A DNA stretch of 64,000 bases, taken from Polycyclovorans sp964425915 (GTDB lineage: Bacteria; Pseudomonadota; Gammaproteobacteria; Nevskiales; Nevskiaceae). Numbering within the stretch: position 1 is the stretch's first letter; each line of letters begins with the position of its first letter. A program made the position numbers and the translations under genes. Location: assembly GCA_964425915.1 (NCBI GenBank), contig CAYROO010000008.1, positions 38,474 to 102,473 of the forward strand, given 5' to 3'. Under the pieces are notes generated by a model. It worked only from the letters and a program-made list of their open reading frames with translations. It searched no databases and had not been told where the DNA came from. This document shows positions 16,074-25,808 of the stretch, in pieces.

Positions 16074-18175
16074 CAAGACTCCGGCAGACGCAGGCGCAGC
16101 GCATTGGCCACCACCCACAGGGATGAGATCGACATGCCGGCCGCCGCCAGCCAGGGGGGCAGCCAGCCGAGCATGGCCACGGGCAACACGGACAGGTTGT
16201 AGGCCGCCGCCCAGCCCAGGTTCTGGCGCATGCGGCGCCGTACCAGGATGGCGACCTGGCGCGCCGTGCGCAGGGCCATCAGCCGCTCGCCGACCAGGAT
16301 CAGATCAGCCCGGGCCTGCGTCGCGGCCGCGCCGGTGGGCAGCGCCACTGAGACATCGGCGGCGGCCAGAAAGGGGCCGTCGTTGAGGCCGTCGCCCACG
16401 GCCATCACCACCCGGCCTTCTGCCTGCAGGGCACGGAGTACGGCGAGCTTGTCCTCGGGCCGCTGGCGCGCCGCCACTGCAGTGATCCCGCAGGCCTCAG
16501 CCACCGCCCGGACCGGGCCTGCCCGGTCACCGCTGAGCAGGGCCACCTGCACCCCGTCGCGCTGTAGATCCTGAACCAGGCGCGGTGCGGCGTCCCGCAG
16601 CGGCGCGGCGAGACCGAAGTGCGCGCGTGGACCAAAGGGGTCGGAGAGGCTGATCCAGGTCAGATTGGGATTGCGCGCGGCCCGTTCCGCATCGGCCGGT
16701 CCGAGCTGCCAGCGAATGCCGTCGACGATGCCACTGACGCCCTGACCCACCTGCACCGCGCGGGCGGTCGCCACGCGCCCGTCAGCACTCTCGGCGAAGG
16801 CGCGGGCAATCGGATGCGACAGCCCCGCCTCGAGCGCCGCCGCGATGGCGCCGGCGTCGATCACCGGCCGGTCGCCCTGCACTTCAACCACGGGACGCAG
16901 GGCGGACTCGGTGAGGGTACCGGTCTTGTCGAACAGCACCGTGTCGATGTCTGCCAGACGCGGCAGCCGATCGGCGCGCGTCACCAACACCCCCTGCGCT
17001 GCCAGCCGCGAGGTACCCGCGGCCAGCGCCACGGGCACCGCCAGCGACAAGGCGCAGGGGCAGCTCGCCACCAGCACCGCAATCAGCACCGGCACCACCG
17101 GATCACCGCGACTGACCGCCATCAGCGCGGCAACACCGGCCAGCAGCAGGACCAGCAGTACGAAGTGTCCCGCCACCCGGTCAGCCAGCTGCTGAACCGC
17201 GGGCTTACGGGCAGCGGCGCGCTGCAACAGACGCAACATGCCGGCCACCTGGGTGTCATCACCACGGCGCAGCGTGCGCATGCGCAGGGGCGCACGACTC
17301 TGGTTGAGACTGCCCGCCAGTGCCAGGGCGCCGGCCGCGCGCGGCACCGGCAGCGCTTCGCCAGTCAGCAAGGCTTCATCGAGCTCAGCGTCGGATTCCA
17401 AGGTGCCGTCGACCGGTAGCGCCTCGCCTGGGGCCACCTCGATGCGGTCGCCCGGCATCAGCGCCGACACCGGCACCGTCTCACGGCCGCCGGCGTCTGG
17501 CAGTCGTTGGGCCTGCACCGGGACCACTGCCGCCAGCGTTCGCAAATGGGCGACCGCACGTGCACGGGTCGCAGCCTCCCAATGTCGGCCCATCAACAGC
17601 AGCGCAACGAACATGGTGGCGGCATCGAAATACAGCTCGCCGGAGCCCACCACCACCCGCGCGCTGGAGGCGCCCCAGGCGATCCATATGGACAGCGCGA
17701 CCGGCACATCCATGTTGAGGCGCCCGGCCCGCAACGCCAGCGCGGCATTGCGCAGGAACGGCCAGCCAGCCCAGGCCACCACCGGCGTCGCGATCAACCA
17801 TTGGCCCCATCGGAACAAGGCCGACAGGGCCGGATCAACACCCGCGCCGAAGTAATCGGGCCAGGCCAGCATCATCACCTGCATGGCGCCGATCACCGCC
17901 ACCCCGATGCGGGCCAGGGCGCGACGGCGCTGTCGGACCTCATCGCGGTTGTCGCGGTCGTCGGCGACCGGTGTCGCCGGGAAGCCGGCCGACGCCAGCG
18001 CGGCCCTCAGCCGCGCCACCGCAGGATCCTGGGGTGACAGCGGAACGCTCAGCGCGCGCGTGGCGAGATCAACCTCGCCGCGCATCTGATGCGTCCGTAG
18101 CAGCTGCTCCACCCGTGAGACGCAGGCGCCACAGTGCAGGCCGTCAATGGCCAGGATGGTCGCGGCATCAGCCAT
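16073..18175 (-). CDS. ccoI: copper-transporting P-type ATPase CcoI/FixI
   Basis: A 700-residue P1B-type ATPase that exports Cu(I) to the periplasm for the CuB site of cbb3 oxidase. The N-terminal HMA domain has C15-G-A-C18; the membrane motif CPC is at 372-374; the phosphorylated aspartate is Asp416 in DKTGTLT; an SHP motif (GLSHPIARAF) and the GDGLNDGP hinge follow. Length fits CcoI (about 700-800). The start overlaps the small upstream gene by 8 bases and the stop overlaps ccoS, so the three are coupled. An FNR box lies ahead of the upstream small gene. Confidence 0.94.
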   Translation of the reverse strand: MADAATILAIDGLHCGACVSRVEQLLRTHQMRGEVDLATRALSVPLSPQDPAVARLRAALASAGFPATPVADDRDNRDEVRQRRRALARIGVAVIGAMQVMMLAWPDYFGAGVDPALSALFRWGQWLIATPVVAWAGWPFLRNAALALRAGRLNMDVPVALSIWIAWGASSARVVVGSGELYFDAATMFVALLLMGRHWEAATRARAVAHLRTLAAVVPVQAQRLPDAGGRETVPVSALMPGDRIEVAPGEALPVDGTLESDAELDEALLTGEALPVPRAAGALALAGSLNQSRAPLRMRTLRRGDDTQVAGMLRLLQRAAARKPAVQQLADRVAGHFVLLVLLLAGVAALMAVSRGDPVVPVLIAVLVASCPCALSLAVPVALAAGTSRLAAQGVLVTRADRLPRLADIDTVLFDKTGTLTESALRPVVEVQGDRPVIDAGAIAAALEAGLSHPIARAFAESADGRVATARAVQVGQGVSGIVDGIRWQLGPADAERAARNPNLTWISLSDPFGPRAHFGLAAPLRDAAPRLVQDLQRDGVQVALLSGDRAGPVRAVAEACGITAVAARQRPEDKLAVLRALQAEGRVVMAVGDGLNDGPFLAAADVSVALPTGAAATQARADLILVGERLMALRTARQVAILVRRRMRQNLGWAAAYNLSVLPVAMLGWLPPWLAAAGMSISSLWVVANALRLRLPES

Positions 18176-18311
18176 CGGCTTCGGCCACCGGCGTGAAGCC
18201 TTGCTGCCCGGCCGTGCGCACCAGCGCCACGCCCGCCACCACGGTGGACAGCAACAGAACGACGATCAACCAGCACTCGGGCACGGTGAGCGGGTGGCGC
18301 GGACGGTTCAT
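18168..18311 (-). CDS. 47-residue membrane protein in the ccoH position
   Basis: Starting MNRPRHPLTVPECW, it has one membrane helix (about residues 14-31) and a short hydrophilic tail. It occupies the exact slot of ccoH/fixH between ccoG and ccoI but is less than a third of the usual length (about 150) and lacks the periplasmic FixH domain. It overlaps ccoI by 8 bases, and an FNR box lies 54 bp upstream. It could be a reduced CcoH or an unrelated small protein; its cluster position and coupling argue that it is real. Confidence 0.65.
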   Translation of the reverse strand: MNRPRHPLTVPECWLIVVLLLSTVVAGVALVRTAGQQGFTPVAEADG

Positions 18312-18364
18312 GGCGGACTCCTTGGCGGCGGCGTCCAGTGTCCACCCACTGCCACCCACCGGCA

Positions 18365-18378
18365 TTGATCCAGATCAG
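18365..18378. promoter_or_regulatory. FNR box TTGATCCAGATCAG upstream of the ccoI string
   Basis: One mismatch to the FNR consensus. It sits between the ccoG stop and the 47-residue gene, 54 bp before that start, providing an internal low-oxygen promoter for the small gene, ccoI and ccoS. Confidence 0.85.
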
Positions 18379-18379
18379 T

Positions 18380-19751
<1,372 letters not shown>

Positions 19752-19765
<14 letters not shown>

Positions 19766-20057
19766 GCGGCCCCTCGGGCACCAGACTCAGCAGCGCCTGC
19801 ATGAACGCTGGCACCAGGGCCAGTACCCATAGCAGCGCGAACACCGCACTGAGCGTACCCAGGCCCATCGGCGGATCGAGCCAGCCCTCCGGCATCAGCA
19901 GCACCACCATCAGCGATACCGTGGCGCCGAGAAAGCCGGACCACAGCACCGAGGCGAACAGCCGCCAGCCGCGGCGATGGGCCAAGCCACGCGTTGCTGC
20001 GGCCTGTACCAGGGCCGCGGCATCCTCATGCTGATCGACATCGGCGTCGGCGTTCAC
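19752..20057 (-). CDS. small membrane protein between ccoP and ccoG
   Basis: A 101-residue protein with a GTG start overlapping the ccoP stop (GTGA). The N-terminus is acidic and His-containing (about 1-30), followed by two membrane helices (about 34-55 and 65-88). I do not recognise the family. The tight overlaps with both ccoP and ccoG make it a true operon member. A role in cbb3 assembly or stability is only inferred from position. Confidence 0.7.
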
Positions 20058-20941
20058 GGCTGGGCTCCCGCCGCCGACAGCGACAGGACATAGGCCGCGA
20101 CCACCCGGATCTCGTCCTCGCTGAGCAGGTGGTCATGCGCCGGCATGCCGTTCTGGCGGCCAAACATGATGGAGTGACGGATCTGCTCACGCTGCCGACC
20201 CCAGAGCCAGACGTCGTCGGTGAGATTGGGTGCGCCCAGCAGCGGATTGCCCTGGCCATCGGCGCCGTGGCAGGCCGAGCAGGTGCCGGAAAAGGCCTTC
20301 ATCCCGGCCTCGCGTCGCGCCGCTGGCAATTCGGGATCGGACCAGTAGGGCAGAAACGCCAGCAGTGCGTCGAGCTTTTCCGGCGACACCACCCCCAGAA
20401 AGCTGGGCATCTGTCCGTTGCGGCCCTGCCGGATCGACGTCATCACCGCCTCGGCGCTGTTGCCATAGAGCCAGTCGCCATCGGTGAGGTCGGGGAAGCC
20501 AATGGCGCCGCGGGCATCGGTGCCGTGACAGCCGGCGCAGTTGGCAACGAATACCGCCCGCCCCAGGTTACGGGCGCTGTCCTGGTCCACCAGCGCCGCC
20601 ACCGGCAGTCCCGACAGCGGCGCGTACTGCGCCTGGCGCTGTGCGGTGAGTTCGTCCAGCCGGGCCTGCATCTCGGCCTCCGAGGACCAGCCCAGCCGTC
20701 CCTGCACCGTGCCCAGCCCGGGGTAGAACACCAAGTACCCCACCGAGAAGGCGATGGTCAGCAGAAACAGATGCAGCCACCAGCGGGGCAGCGGGTTGTT
20801 GTATTCGGTGAGGTCGTCATCCCAGACATGCGTGGTCTCAGGCCCGGTCTTGCCGCGACTCTGTGCCAGCAGCAGCCACAAGCAGCCGAGGATGCTGGCG
20901 ACGGTCAGCACCACCACGAACAGATGCATGAAGGTGCTCAT
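20054..20941 (-). CDS. ccoP: cytochrome cbb3 oxidase diheme subunit CcoP
   Basis: A 295-residue subunit that passes electrons to CcoO/CcoN. It has an N-terminal membrane helix, a cytosolic loop with TTHVWDDDLTEYNNP (the CcoP signature), a second membrane helix at about 54-73, and two c-type heme sites, CAGCH at 135-139 and CSACH at 221-225. The start MSTFMHLFVV is chosen because its ATG overlaps the ccoQ stop; the frame is open a few codons further upstream into ccoQ. Confidence 0.95.
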   Translation of the reverse strand: MSTFMHLFVVVLTVASILGCLWLLLAQSRGKTGPETTHVWDDDLTEYNNPLPRWWLHLFLLTIAFSVGYLVFYPGLGTVQGRLGWSSEAEMQARLDELTAQRQAQYAPLSGLPVAALVDQDSARNLGRAVFVANCAGCHGTDARGAIGFPDLTDGDWLYGNSAEAVMTSIRQGRNGQMPSFLGVVSPEKLDALLAFLPYWSDPELPAARREAGMKAFSGTCSACHGADGQGNPLLGAPNLTDDVWLWGRQREQIRHSIMFGRQNGMPAHDHLLSEDEIRVVAAYVLSLSAAGAQP

Positions 20942-21099
20942 GATCCGCTGCTCCGACGGCAGCACGCGGGCACGTGTTCGTCGTCCAGCGGCAGGCGTGC
21001 CGCCGCCTCGAAGCGAGCACGATTACGACGCGACCAGGCCCACACAGCGATGCCGAGAAAGCTGAGCAAGGCGAACAAGGTGATGAGGCCACTGATCAT
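20938..21099 (-). CDS. ccoQ: cbb3 oxidase small subunit CcoQ
   Basis: A 53-residue protein starting MISGLITLFALLSF. It has a single membrane helix (about 4-22) ending in VWAWSRRNRARFEAA, the pattern of CcoQ/FixQ, and a hydrophilic tail. The start overlaps the ccoO stop and the stop overlaps the ccoP start, both as ATGA. It helps stabilise CcoP in the complex. The C-terminal CCRRSSGS tail is unusual but short. Confidence 0.9.
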   Translation of the reverse strand: MISGLITLFALLSFLGIAVWAWSRRNRARFEAAARLPLDDEHVPACCRRSSGS

Positions 21100-21740
21100 G
21101 ATGCGGTCTCCAGAGCGTTGGCGGGTGTGGTCGCGGCTGCCGGCGCGACGGGGGCGCGCAGGGATTGCAGGAAGGCGATCAGCGCTTCCAGATAGGTCTT
21201 GTGCAGGGTGGCCTCGTCAGCCGCTGCGATATCGGCCTCGGTGTAGGGCACCCCAACCCGCGACAGCGCCCGCATCATCGCGGCCACCTCGCCCGCCTCG
21301 AAGGTCTTGTCGGCCAGCCAGGGATAACCGGGCATGTTGGACTCCGGCACCACGTCACGCGGGTCCAGCAGGTGAATACGGTGCCACTCATCGCTGTAGC
21401 GACCGCCCACCCGTGACAGATCCGGGCCGGTACGCTTGGAGCCCCATTGGAAGGGATGGTCGTAGACCGATTCGCCGATGGTGGCCGCGGGTCCGTAGCG
21501 CAGCACTTCTTCGGCCAGTTTGCGGACCTGCTGCGAGTGACAGTTGTAACAACCCTCGCGGATGTAAACATCGCGGCCCGCCACTTCCAGCGGCGTCCGC
21601 AGTTGCAGGCCGGGCGCGGGCGTCGCGGCGGCCTTCTGGTTCATCAGCGGGATGATTTCCACCATGCCGCCGATGCTGATCGCCAGTGCGATCCCGACGG
21701 CCATCCAGCCGACGTGCTTCTCGAGGAATTCGTGTTTCAT
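21096..21740 (-). CDS. ccoO: cytochrome cbb3 oxidase monoheme subunit CcoO
   Basis: A 214-residue membrane-anchored cytochrome c. The helix at about 11-30 anchors the protein; CYNCH at 64-68 binds heme c within the diagnostic REGCYNCHSQQVR; GPDLSRVGGRYSDEWH follows. Length is slightly above the typical 200. The start overlaps the ccoN stop (TGATG). Part of the ccoNOQP unit. Confidence 0.95.
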   Translation of the reverse strand: MKHEFLEKHVGWMAVGIALAISIGGMVEIIPLMNQKAAATPAPGLQLRTPLEVAGRDVYIREGCYNCHSQQVRKLAEEVLRYGPAATIGESVYDHPFQWGSKRTGPDLSRVGGRYSDEWHRIHLLDPRDVVPESNMPGYPWLADKTFEAGEVAAMMRALSRVGVPYTEADIAAADEATLHKTYLEALIAFLQSLRAPVAPAAATTPANALETAS

Positions 21741-23182
21741 CAGGCACTCCGGGCGAGCGGTTCGGGGACAGCGGCGGGCTGCTCAGCGGCCACCGTGCGC
21801 CAGACGTTCCATGCCATCACCAACATGCCGGCCAGGAAGATGACGCCGCCCAGCAACCGCAGCGCGTAGTAGGGATAGGTGGCCTGCAGCGATTCGATGA
21901 AGCTGTAGGTGAGCGTGCCGTCGGGCTCGGTGGCGCGCCACATCAGCCCCTGCATGACGCCGGCGATCCACATCGCCACGATGTAGAGCACGGTGCCGAT
22001 GGTGGCGAGCCAGAAGTGCAGGTTGATCGCCGGCACGCTGTGCATCTCGGGCTTGCCGACCAGGCGCGGGATCAGCATGTAGATCGAACCCATGGAGATC
22101 ATCGCCACCCAGCCCAGGGCGCCGCTGTGGACATGACCGATGGTCCAGTCGGTGTAGTGCGACAGCGCATTGACGGTCTTGATCGACATCATCGGCCCCT
22201 CAAAGGTGCTCATGCCGTAGAACGACAGCGAGACAATGAGGAACTTGAGGATCGGGTCCTCGCGCAGCTTGTGCCAGGCGCCGGACAGGGTCATCACGCC
22301 GTTGATCATGCCGCCCCAGGAGGGCGCCAGCAGGATCAGCGAGAACACCATCCCCAGGCTCTGTACCCAATCCGGCAGCGCCGTGTAGTGCAGATGGTGC
22401 GGACCGGCCCACATATACACCGCGATCAGGGCCCAGAAGTGGACGATGGAGAGGCGGTAGGAGTAAATCGGGCGCCCGGCCTGCTTGGGCACGAAGTAGT
22501 ACATCATCCCGAGGAAGCCGGCGGTGAGAAAGAACCCGACTGCGTTGTGGCCGTACCACCACTGCACCATGGCGTCCACCGCACCGCCGTAGGCACTGTA
22601 GGACTTGGTCATCGAGATCGGGATCGCCGCACTGTTGACGATGTGCAGCAGCGCCACCGCCAGAATGAAGGCGCCGTAAAACCAGTTGGCGACATAGATG
22701 TGGCTGACCTTGCGCTGCGCGATGGTGCCAAAGAACACCACCGCATAGGCCACCCACACTGCCGCGATCAGCAGGTCGATGGGCCACTCCAGCTCGGCGT
22801 ATTCCTTGGACTGGGTGATCCCCAGCGGCAAGGTGATGGCGGCCGCCACGATCACCGCCTGCCAACCCCAGAAGGTGAAGCGCGCCAGGCCCGGCGCAAA
22901 CAACGGCGTCTGACAGGTCCGCTGCACCACCCAGTAGGACGTGGCGAACAGCGCGCAGCCGCCAAACGCAAAGATCACCGCATTGGTGTGGAGCGGCCGC
23001 AGCCGGCCGAAGCTCAACCAGGGCAGGTCGAAGTTGAGCGCCGGCCATAGCAGCTGGGCAGCCAGCCAGACGCCGACGGTCATGCCGACCACGCCCCAGA
23101 CCACGGTCATCAGCGAAAAGCCGAGCACCACGTCGTCCTGATAACGGACGGCTGCGGTGGCGGCGGGGGTTGCAGTGTTCAC
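21740..23182 (-). CDS. ccoN: cytochrome cbb3 oxidase catalytic subunit CcoN
   Basis: A 480-residue heme-copper oxidase subunit I with about 12 membrane helices that reduces O2 at the heme b3-CuB site. Recognisable segments are WYGHNAVGFFLTAGFLGMMYYFVPK, containing a metal-ligand His, the GPHHLHY motif with the CuB histidines, and HYTDWTIGHVHSGALGW with the heme ligands. It is first in the operon, and an FNR box lies 58 bp upstream. High-affinity oxidase; expected to be expressed at low O2. Confidence 0.96.
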   Translation of the reverse strand: MNTATPAATAAVRYQDDVVLGFSLMTVVWGVVGMTVGVWLAAQLLWPALNFDLPWLSFGRLRPLHTNAVIFAFGGCALFATSYWVVQRTCQTPLFAPGLARFTFWGWQAVIVAAAITLPLGITQSKEYAELEWPIDLLIAAVWVAYAVVFFGTIAQRKVSHIYVANWFYGAFILAVALLHIVNSAAIPISMTKSYSAYGGAVDAMVQWWYGHNAVGFFLTAGFLGMMYYFVPKQAGRPIYSYRLSIVHFWALIAVYMWAGPHHLHYTALPDWVQSLGMVFSLILLAPSWGGMINGVMTLSGAWHKLREDPILKFLIVSLSFYGMSTFEGPMMSIKTVNALSHYTDWTIGHVHSGALGWVAMISMGSIYMLIPRLVGKPEMHSVPAINLHFWLATIGTVLYIVAMWIAGVMQGLMWRATEPDGTLTYSFIESLQATYPYYALRLLGGVIFLAGMLVMAWNVWRTVAAEQPAAVPEPLARSA

Positions 23183-23239
23183 GACGGCTCCGGAGTCGGG
23201 GGGCTGCCGTCATCATCGGCAGCCGCCGCATGGCGGGCA

Positions 23240-23253
23240 TTGATCCAGGTCAA
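23240..23253. promoter_or_regulatory. FNR box TTGATCCAGGTCAA upstream of ccoN
   Basis: One mismatch to the FNR consensus. It is 58 bp before the ccoN ATG and 52 bp before the divergent crotonase ATG, so either or both could be controlled. Confidence 0.87.
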
Positions 23254-23304
23254 TTCGCCCTCCTGGCCGTGCCATCATCGTGGGCCGCCACTTCCGATCC
23301 GCTC

Positions 23305-24108
23305 ATGTCCGCTTACGTCGCAATTCATCGCCAGGGCCGTGTCGCCACGGTCACACTGAACCGTCCGGAGCGCCGCAACGCTATCGCCAGCCAGCAGGAC
23401 TGCGATGAGCTGGTCGCTGCCCTCGCCGGCCTGCAGGCGGATGAAGGCCTGGGCTGCCTGCTGCTGACCGGGGCTGGCAGCGCCTTCTGTGCCGGCGGCG
23501 ACCTCAAGGCGATGCAGGCCGGCGGCGGGATCGGCGCCCGCGGCACCCCCGAGGCCACCCGCCGCAACTACCGCGACGGCGTCCAGCAGATCATCCGTGC
23601 ATTGTGGGACTGCGAACTGCCGGTGGTGGCAGCGGTCAACGGCGCCGCCGTCGGGCTGGGCTGCGATCTCGCCGCCTGCTGTGACCTTCGGCTGGCCGGT
23701 CGCAGTGCCCGCTTCGCGTCGAGCTTCATTCAGATTGGCCTGGTCCCTGGCGACGGCGGCGCCTGGATCCTGCCGCGGGTGATCGGTCTGCCCGCTGCCA
23801 GCGAGCTGATACTCACCGGCCGTACGGTGACGGCCGATACCGCGCTCAGCATCGGCCTGGTCAGCCGCGTGGTCGACGATGCCGCGCTGATGGACGAGGC
23901 CCTTCAGCTGGCGCAGGAGATCGCCGCCCAGCCGCTCAAAACCCTGCGCCTGACCAAGCGTCTGCTGCGCGAGGGACAGCAGCTGCCCCTGTCAGCGGTG
24001 CTCGAACTGTCGGCCGCGTTCCAGGCGCTGGCGCACCAAACGGCGGATCACCAGGAGGCGGTGGCCGCCTTCATCGACAAGCGGCCACCGGTGTTCACGG
24101 GCCAGTAG
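23305..24108 (+). CDS. enoyl-CoA hydratase/isomerase family protein
   Basis: A 267-residue crotonase-fold enzyme starting MSAYVAIHRQGRVATVTLNRPERRNA. It contains the oxyanion-hole segment GSAFCAGGDLKAM (about residues 64-76) and SFIQIGLVPGDGG near 145. At the position of the first catalytic Glu of true hydratases (QPE) this protein has SSF, and an Asp follows in PGDGG. That pattern is commoner in isomerase-type or PaaG-like members, so hydratase activity is uncertain. The gene is divergent from ccoN and shares the intergenic FNR box; it overlaps the convergent gene by 14 bases at its 3' end. Confidence 0.85.
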   Translation: MSAYVAIHRQGRVATVTLNRPERRNAIASQQDCDELVAALAGLQADEGLGCLLLTGAGSAFCAGGDLKAMQAGGGIGARGTPEATRRNYRDGVQQIIRALWDCELPVVAAVNGAAVGLGCDLAACCDLRLAGRSARFASSFIQIGLVPGDGGAWILPRVIGLPAASELILTGRTVTADTALSIGLVSRVVDDAALMDEALQLAQEIAAQPLKTLRLTKRLLREGQQLPLSAVLELSAAFQALAHQTADHQEAVAAFIDKRPPVFTGQ

Positions 24109-25468
24109 CGGCTGGCGCGGTGGTGAATCGCCACAGCCGCGGTCGCTGCAGGGGACGCCCCAGGCTGTCGCGCACCCGCGTGGTCACCACCACCGTGTAC
24201 TCATGGTCGGGCTTGAGCGCACCGTCAAATCCATAGCTGAGGCCGTGGGCGCCATCGCCCCGGTAGCCGAAGCGATTGGCGGCACCGGGCACGATGTTGC
24301 CGGTTTCGTCGAACACGACAATGGCGCCCGGCGTCTCAGTGGAGGCCCGGTCGACGGCGCCACTGAGAAACGCGATGACACTGTGTTCGGCGGTCGGCAG
24401 CCAGGGCACATCAGCAGCACCATGGTGTGGATACAGGCCCACCACCCGCGGACCGCGGGCACCGTCCAGCCCCTGGGCCAGCTTGTCCCAGAGATGCAGG
24501 TAGTAGCCGCTGATCATCTCGCCGGTGTGCAGCACACCGCCCTGCCCGCTGAAGTAGTTGGCGCTGGCCCAGGGCATGTGCTGGCGGACACGCGGCATCT
24601 CCACCGCCGCACCGGCCCGCTCGGCCAGGATCAGGGTCCGGGTGGCCAGCGCTGCGCGCTGCACGGCCAAGGCATCGACCGCCGGGTTGTTGCGGCCGGT
24701 GCGGGCGTAAGCCTCCACCAGCACAGCGTCCGGCGGAAACTCCAGATAGGGCAACTGCAGCCAGAGGTCGTGCTCGAAGATCGCCATCACATCCATGGCG
24801 TACTCGATGCTGTTCAGCGACACCGGCTCGAAGGCCTGCGCCAGCGCCTCGAAGGGGGCATCGCCGATCAGGCCGCGCAGGATCTGCCCGGCCGAGGTGT
24901 CGGCACCGGGCGGAAAGGTATCCAGGGTGTTGGCCGGCGAATTGCCAATGTGCTCACCGCGCTCGCGCACCACCGGCTCGAACAGCGCATCCCATACCTC
25001 GTCCCCCATCCCGTGAGCCGCGATGCCCATGGCAAAGGCCACCAGACTGCCGCAGCTGTCGCTGCGGCGGATGTCGGCCAGCGGCACCTCGGCCTGTTGC
25101 AGATCCACCAGAAAGTCGATGGTGCCGCCGATCAGCGGCACCTGGACATCCGCGCCCACGTCGGTGGCACAGCCCCGCTCGTGCAGCAGCTGCATCAGCG
25201 GGTTGACGAAGTATTCCCAGTGGGCGTTCTCGGCGACATCGCGGTCCCCCGGGAACAGCGCCCCGGTGGCATAACCGCCATCCGGATAGACGGCACCGGC
25301 CAGCAAGGCGGGGCGATGCTGGTCGAGGATGCGCTTGAGCGGATGGGCGCTGGGCAGATGCTGGCGGCCGTAGTCCGCCATCAGGGCATGGACCACCATG
25401 CCGGCGGCCTGTGCCGACAGGCTGGCGGTGAACAGGGTGAGAACCAGCAGGGATCGGATCAGGGGCAT
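24095..25468 (-). CDS. exported zinc-dependent phospholipase C-like protein
   Basis: A 457-residue protein with a signal peptide (cleavage likely after AQA, about residue 21). The N-terminal region (HALMADYG, then LLAGAVYPDGGY, HWEYFV, IAAHGMGDEVWD) fits the zinc-dependent phospholipase C fold (PF00882), with several His/Asp residues available for zinc. The last 90 residues (from about 365) look like an Ig-like Big_5 domain ending LWRFTT. It is the last gene of a four-gene string of exported proteins. Phospholipid cleavage is inferred from family only. Confidence 0.65.
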   Translation of the reverse strand: MPLIRSLLVLTLFTASLSAQAAGMVVHALMADYGRQHLPSAHPLKRILDQHRPALLAGAVYPDGGYATGALFPGDRDVAENAHWEYFVNPLMQLLHERGCATDVGADVQVPLIGGTIDFLVDLQQAEVPLADIRRSDSCGSLVAFAMGIAAHGMGDEVWDALFEPVVRERGEHIGNSPANTLDTFPPGADTSAGQILRGLIGDAPFEALAQAFEPVSLNSIEYAMDVMAIFEHDLWLQLPYLEFPPDAVLVEAYARTGRNNPAVDALAVQRAALATRTLILAERAGAAVEMPRVRQHMPWASANYFSGQGGVLHTGEMISGYYLHLWDKLAQGLDGARGPRVVGLYPHHGAADVPWLPTAEHSVIAFLSGAVDRASTETPGAIVVFDETGNIVPGAANRFGYRGDGAHGLSYGFDGALKPDHEYTVVVTTRVRDSLGRPLQRPRLWRFTTAPAATGP

Positions 25469-25475
25469 GGGCGGC

Positions 25476-25808
25476 TCACAGGGCTTCGGCGCGTGCGCGC
25501 AGCGCCTGTTCCTGCTCGAACAGGCGGCGGGCTTCGGCCAAGGGGTCCGGCGTCGGACTGGGGGACGGTGTCGGCTGCAGCGTCGGGCTGGGCGCCACGC
25601 TGGGGCTGGGGCCGGGGCTGGGGCTTGGCGAGGGGCTGCCGCTGGGCGTCGGTGTTGGCAACACCGTCGGCGTCGGCACCGGTGTCGGCACCCGGGTGGC
25701 GGGGGGCGATGGTGTCACCGTCGGTGGTGGCGACGCAGGCGCCGGATCGCCGCCCCCACAGGCGGCCAGTACCGCACCCAGCGCCACCAGCAACAGGAGA
25801 CGGTTCAT
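25476..25808 (-). CDS. Pro/Ser/Thr-rich lipoprotein
   Basis: A 110-residue lipoprotein: signal helix MNRLLLLVALGAVLAACGG with lipobox LAAC (Cys17), followed by about 70 residues made almost only of Pro, Thr, Ser and Val, ending in a short charged helix (LAEARRLFEQEQALRARAEAL). The middle segment resembles cell-wall or periplasm-spanning spacers and comes from imprecise short repeats. The start overlaps the stop of the preceding lipoprotein (ATGA). It probably anchors or spaces something at the outer membrane; no partner is known. Confidence 0.75.
   Translation of the reverse strand: MNRLLLLVALGAVLAACGGGDPAPASPPPTVTPSPPATRVPTPVPTPTVLPTPTPSGSPSPSPSPGPSPSVAPSPTLQPTPSPSPTPDPLAEARRLFEQEQALRARAEAL

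Noticed and set aside
21686..23050. 454-codon plus-strand open frame
   Set aside because: Antisense to ccoN, with His/Asp-rich composition typical of a reverse-strand shadow.
25560..25740. Tandem repeat or mobile element in the Pro/Thr-rich gene
   Set aside because: The repetition is explained by low-complexity protein coding; no terminal repeats or transposase.
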